64,000 nt of DNA, from the NCBI RefSeq assembly GCF_003286085.1, contig NW_020825331.1, positions 558,001 through 622,000 of the forward strand, given 5' to 3'. The notes under the pieces are model-generated. The model saw only the letters and a list, made by a program, of their open reading frames with translations, was not told where the DNA came from and did no database searches. The position numbers were made by a program, and so were the translations under genes. This DNA is from Drosophila persimilis (taxonomy: Eukaryota; Arthropoda; Insecta; Diptera; Drosophilidae). How positions within the stretch are numbered: position 1 is the first letter of the stretch; each line of letters starts with the position of its first letter. Of this stretch, positions 60,136 to 64,000 are shown piece by piece.

Positions 60136-60512
60136 AGCGCAGCGACCGCGACTGCAATTCTGCAGCTCGCATTTTATTTCGCTCTCTGCTGAATAACTAA
60201 CGTACAGTAGAGCAAAAGTGTTGAGACAGTGCCTTCGTCCACACTGCAGATCTACATATGTATCTAGAATTGATTTAATTGAAAAATTTTCATAATTCTG
60301 TTGGTTTTCGATATCTTGTGGTTGCAGCGAGCCACCTCTTGCTCTTCGTATGCATGCTTTATACATATGTATGCATGTTTGCTTGTTGAAACAATTCTAA
60401 TGATGTCGAGAATTTTGATTACAGTAACAGTACTTTTCGACTTCGATCCCACTGTGCCGTCAGCTTAGCGCAGCGGCGCGCCGCGACTTCAATTCTACAG
60501 CTTCGCTCTCTC
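60136..60512. repeat. Diverged repeat pair upstream of the P450 gene
   Basis: AGCGCAGCG, then CGCGACT(G/T)CAATTCT(G/A)CAGCT, then TCGCTCTCT occurs in the same order at 60,136-60,189 and 60,467-60,512. The copies differ by short indels and a few substitutions. They may be remnants of one mobile element or a duplicated regulatory block. Confidence 0.55.
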
Positions 60513-61307
60513 GTTCTTGTTCTTTCTGCCTCTCTGCGATCCCAGGCTGCTATGTCTGCCTCTGCCCCCCGCAAACACTCTTGCGGTTAATCAGCATGAG
60601 ATGATGGGGGCGTCAGCATTGGCGTCGGCTGGCTGTGGACTGTGAACTGTTCTGCTGCTCTCTGCTGCTGCCACTCTCTGCATTTGAGGTTACTCTCTGC
60701 TGCTGCGGTTGCTGCGGTTTTGCTTTGTGCTTTTTGTTGTTTCTTTGTTTTGCTGATACACTGCCGCCGTCGCTGCCGCTGCCTGTTGATAGTAGTGCTC
60801 GCTGGGCAGCGGCGTCGGCATCTCGGCCAGTTCTGTTGCTTTTTGGGGCCTGTCGTGCCGGCGTCGTTGTGGTGCTTACTAGCGTGCTTTTTTTTATTAA
60901 TACTATTATTACTATTCTTTTATTTGTTCAACGCTCTCTCTTGTTCCGGTTCCGCGTTTTTGTACTCTCTTTGTCTGTCCGTATGTGTGTGTGTCTGTGC
61001 GCGTCTCTTTCTGTGCGACTCTTTTTGCGTTGTTTGTCTTGTTCGCGGTTCCCTTTTTCTGCCGCGAAAGCTGCTGCTTCTTCATTGTCGCATAGTTAGC
61101 ATTTAGTTGCTTTTTTTGTACAAATGTGATATAATTTTGTTAAGTATTTATTTATTTAATTGTAAAAAAACGAGCTAAAAACGCGCACACACAGAAGGAA
61201 TACCACGCAGTAGCAGCACTCGCAGTCGCAGCAAAGCCAACGCCAACGCCAGCAGAAACAGCGTCCCCAGCAGAGAGAAGATCACATATCTCTCCGCCAC
61301 CGCCACA

Positions 61308-61775
61308 ATGGTCTACTCCACCAACATACTGCTGGCCATCGTCACCATCCTGACGGCCGTGTTCGTGTGGTCGCGCCGTACCTATGTCTACTGGCAGCGG
61401 CGTCGCGTCAAGTTCGTGCAGCCGGCGCATCTGTTGGGGAACCTCAGCAAGGTGCTCCGTCTGGAGGAGTCGTTCGCGCTGCAGCTGCGACGCTTCTATT
61501 TCGACGAGCGGTTCCGCAATGAGCCCATCGTGGGCATCTACCTGTTCCACCAGCCGGCGCTCCTCATCCGGGACCTGTCGCTGGTGCGGACCGTGCTCGT
61601 CGAGGACTTTGTGAGCTTCTCGAATCGGTTCGCCAAGTGCGATCTGCGACACGACAAGATGGGCTCGCTCAACCTCTTCTTCGCCAAGCAGCCAGAGTGG
61701 CGGGAAATACGGACGAGGCTGTCCCCCGTCTTTACGGGGGCGAAGATTAAGCAAATGTTCTCGCTGATGGAGGAG
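61308..61775 (+). CDS. Cyp6v1: Cytochrome P450, CYP6 family, coding exon 1
   Basis: Encodes residues 1-156 of a microsomal P450, a heme monooxygenase anchored in the endoplasmic reticulum that oxidises small lipophilic compounds with electrons from NADPH-P450 reductase. The ATG has a fly-like context (CCACAATGG). Residues 1-21 are a hydrophobic N-terminal anchor followed by the basic stretch RRTYVYWQRRRVK. The C-helix motif WxxxR is present as W131-R135 (WREIR). The exon ends at MEE in phase 0 before GTGAGT. Codons are strongly GC-biased at third positions, unlike anything else outside the retroelement. Extended similarity to what I recall of D. melanogaster Cyp6v1 suggests orthology. Substrate unknown. 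Confidence 0.85.
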
Positions 61776-63035
61776 GTGAGTCACTGGAATGGGGCAACAG
61801 AGAGGGAGAGAGAGAGAGAGTAACATTCGATGTCGGTCGATCGTCTACCACGAACTTTTAAAACCTACACTGTCCAACAAAATGAGGGGCTAAAGAGGGG
61901 AAGCAAATATTATCTCGCTGATCGAGTAGGCGTGTCGGAGAATATTTGCACTATCCACCAATATGAATAGGTCTGCTATAGGTGTGGAGTGCAGCCATAT
62001 CACGCTGATAAAAAAGAGACTCTCCAGGCTGTCAAAATTGTCGCCTTATCATCGCAGGTTCTTTTTTTGTATTCCTTGTTTATATTTCTTTCTTGCGCTG
62101 ATTTGGAATATTCTTATCAAAGGTCAGAAAGTATCGAATGTTGGCCCGCGGAGAATATATGCTATACAGTGGCTGCTCGATAACTGAAAGCGGCTAGTTC
62201 CGGCTTGAAAATTTACAACAGTCAAATTTCTTTTTTTCGATTAGATATACGGTTTATTGTTTCTTAAGTAAGTGTTTTATAGAGGCTTTAAATGACGCAT
62301 TTGCAATCTCTATGGATTTATTAAAGTTTAAAGTCCAGATTTTTTTTTTTAAACAATCAAAAAAACAAATTTTTACTATTTTGCCATTCTGAAAATACTT
62401 TAATATAAACCAAAAACCTGGTGGATTGGTTCAAACTATGCAAAAAAAAAAATTGAGAAAAATTAAAATAAAAAGATCTTGCAGTCGACATTTTTTGCTG
62501 GCCAGTGTGATCCGAACAGGTGTGCCTTCTTTTGTTTTTGGTCAAATTAAACAATAAAGACATTCACACTAATTGTTTGGACTAACCGAAAGTTTGTTGG
62601 ATAGTTCCGAAAGCAGTTTTTCAGGAAATCAAACAAAAAGTTATAAAACGATGAAATGACCATAGCCGTGCTGCCCAGTGTAAATGACAAACTTGTTTTT
62701 TTTTCACATTGATCAAAATCTAGCTCAATGCATTCAGGAAAAACAAAAAACTTTGTAGAAAGAGAGTCTCAGATACCCTTCCAGATCCATCGTTCTATCA
62801 GATATATGATGGATTGAGCACACCTATGTATTATCTCTTGTATTTACTCTAATTTGTATTGCATGCAATCTGGATTTCATGAATGAGAGATCTTATAATA
62901 GATTATGAGATCCCATTGATAGATTCTCTCCTTTAAAGAGTATGCTTCATTCTGATCATATCTGAGCGTATGCTAGGCATATTGATAGATATAATCTTAA
63001 ATGTCACAGTCCTAATGGTTCGCGGCTCTTTTCAG
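61776..63035 (+). other. Intron 1 of the P450 gene
   Basis: 1,260 bp from GTGAGT at 61,776 to TCTTTTCAG ending at 63,035. Phase 0. It is AT-rich with a GA tract at 61,800-61,820 and A/T homopolymers (62,337-62,350; 62,443-62,451). No coding frame or recognised element is present. The in-frame Met at 62,970 upstream of exon 2 is intronic. Confidence 0.85.
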
Positions 63036-63857
63036 ATTGGCTGCGATTTGGAATATTATCTGAAGAGACTGACGCGCGATATGCGGAGAAGCGACGCCTC
63101 CGCACGCGGCGTGATCGTGAGCATTAAGGACGTGTGCGATCTGTATAACACGGACATGATCGCAAGCATCGCCTTCGGCCTGAGATCGTATAGCCTGAGG
63201 AGCACGCAGTCGGAGATTGGTTCACACTGTCAGGACATCTTCCGGCCGAATGTGCGGCGGATAATTGACTTTTTCGTGATATTTTACCTGCCCAAGCTGG
63301 TGCCGCTGTTGCGGCCCCGTCTGTTCACGGAGCCGCATGCGGAGTTTCTGCGCCGGGTCATCCAGCTGGTGATCGAGGAGCGGGAGCGCGGCGGCGACCT
63401 GCGCAACGATCTCATCGAGATGCTGCTAACGCTCAAGAAGGAGGCGGATCTGCAGAAGGACAAGTCCCACTTCACGCATCATCGCGACTTCCTGGCCGCC
63501 CAGGCGGCCAGCTTCGAGGTGGCGGGCATCGAGACATGCTCGTCCAGCCTCTCCTTCGCCCTCTACGAGCTGGCCAAACAGCCCCTCATGCAGGCCCGGC
63601 TCCGGCGCGAGATACGCGAGACCTTCGAGGAGTCCCCGGCCGGGTCGCTCAGCTACGAGCTAATCGGCCGGATGCAATACCTTGAAATGATCGTCGAGGA
63701 GACGCACCGCAAGTACCCCATTGTGCCGCTGCTGGAGCGCGAGTGCACCCCCATTAACAAGAAGCGCTTCTACTCGCTCCGTCCGCACGCCGAGTGCTAT
63801 GCCCGTCGCGGCATGCCCATCTATATATCCAATCTGGCCATACACCATGACCCAAAG
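63036..63857 (+). CDS. Cyp6v1: Cytochrome P450, CYP6 family, coding exon 2 (gene continues past the window)
   Basis: Encodes residues 157-430, starting IGCDLEYYLKRL. The I-helix oxygen-binding motif reads AGIETC (319-324), where most CYP6 proteins have AGxxTT/S; the Thr is kept and the next residue is Cys. The K-helix ExxR motif is E378-R381 (ETHR). Before it lies the charged FG-region helix RRVIQLVIEERERGGDLRNDLIEML. The exon ends HHDPK in phase 0 before GTGAGG at 63,858. The conserved continuation with the PERF motif and the heme-cysteine loop FxxGxRxCxG is not in the window, so about 90 residues are missing. No stop or frameshift is present in either exon. An alternative is another X-linked CYP6 paralogue, since I could not align it. 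Confidence 0.9.
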
Positions 63858-64000
63858 GTGAGGATGGGAGGAAGCCCAAAAGGCAGCCTATCCAGATATA
63901 ACTAGTTTTTTGTGCGTCACTAATTGGCAAATTCATTTGATGGTATACAAAGTTCTATTTAGTTTTTCCCAATCTTATCGAGTCGAATCGAATTTCGGCT
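63858..64000 (+). other. Start of intron 2 of the P450 gene
   Basis: Begins GTGAGGATGG. The frame runs into a stop at 63,903. The acceptor lies beyond the right edge of the window. Confidence 0.75.

Larger units (their letters stand above)
56484..61307. other. Non-coding upstream region of the P450 gene
   Basis: No supported exon. CT-rich blocks (56,527-56,595; 58,885-58,910; 59,041-59,072), (TTTG)n at 58,276-58,311, an 11-bp CTGCACCGCCG-type repeat at 57,489-57,537 and a diverged repeat pair at 60,136 and 60,467 account for much of it. Two overlapping 154-codon plus-strand frames at 60,635-61,106 are Cys/Leu-rich readings of CTGCTG/TTTTGC simple sequence. The last 150 bases before the ATG are CAGCAG/GCCAAC-rich, as in many fly 5' untranslated regions. 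A TATAATT at 61,131 could be a weak TATA box. Confidence 0.6.

Noticed and set aside
60635..61106. Two overlapping 154-codon plus-strand frames just upstream of the P450
   Set aside because: Both are Cys- and Leu-rich translations of CTGCTG, TTTTGT and CTCTCT simple sequence in different frames, with no domain. They fit 5' untranslated or promoter DNA better.
61152..61826. 224-codon minus-strand frame over the first P450 exon
   Set aside because: It is the antisense shadow of a GC-biased coding exon.
62970..63035. Extending P450 exon 2 upstream to an in-frame Met at 62,970
   Set aside because: A good acceptor (TCTTTTCAG at 63,035) joins exon 1 in phase 0, and the 22 extra residues fit no P450.
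1..64000. tRNA, rRNA genes and CRISPR arrays
   Set aside because: I saw no tRNA A/B-box pair apart from the primer-site complement at 55,931-55,948, no rRNA, and no spaced identical repeats of CRISPR type.

Overview
The window is animal nuclear DNA from a fruit fly (genus Drosophila). The evidence is a spliced CYP6-clan cytochrome P450 gene with a fly-like protein and short-consensus introns, a complete gypsy-type errantivirus primed by fly tRNA-Lys, DINE-1-like repeat ends, and very dense short microsatellites (CA, GA, CAG, CAA). The form of the DINE-1-like ends suggests the obscura group, but that is only an inference.

Layout. Positions 1-48,619 hold no coding exon that I can support. Most long open frames there are readings through GA, CA, CAG or C-rich simple sequence. 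Within this desert several stretches look regulatory. There is a CpG-rich, promoter-like block at 13.4-14.3 kb with a good splice donor on the minus strand. A DRE/BEAF-type motif cluster ending in a CTCF-like site lies at 23.8-24.3 kb. Two near-consensus CTCF motifs in the same orientation lie at 28.98 and 29.21 kb. At 46.9-48.5 kb there are eight GGGTTAA (Kruppel-type) cores in 1.65 kb, mixed with Hunchback-type sites. A DINE-1-like remnant with an AT-rich core lies at 38.97-39.40 kb.

Positions 48,624-56,479 are a complete minus-strand LTR retroelement of the Ty3/gypsy errantivirus type. It has two 532-bp LTRs that read as identical, a TGCA target duplication, a tRNA-Lys primer site, a polypurine tract, and gag, pol and env reading frames. 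By its LTRs it is a very young insertion, yet gag, pol and env each appear to carry one frame break in an A-rich run. This is either homopolymer sequencing error or a copy of an already defective parent. It landed about 80 bp from the last motif of the GGGTTAA cluster and lies between that cluster and the P450 gene.

Positions 56,484-61,307 are non-coding upstream sequence of the P450 gene, with short repeats. Positions 61,308-63,857 hold the first two coding exons of a plus-strand microsomal P450, probably the orthologue of Cyp6v1. They encode 430 residues. The exon(s) with the heme-cysteine loop lie past the right edge of the window.

The most interesting unexplained signal is the Kruppel/Hunchback-type cluster, which looks like an anterior-posterior patterning enhancer, together with the boundary-like motif clusters elsewhere in the desert. 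This pattern fits the long regulatory territory of a developmental gene lying outside the window.
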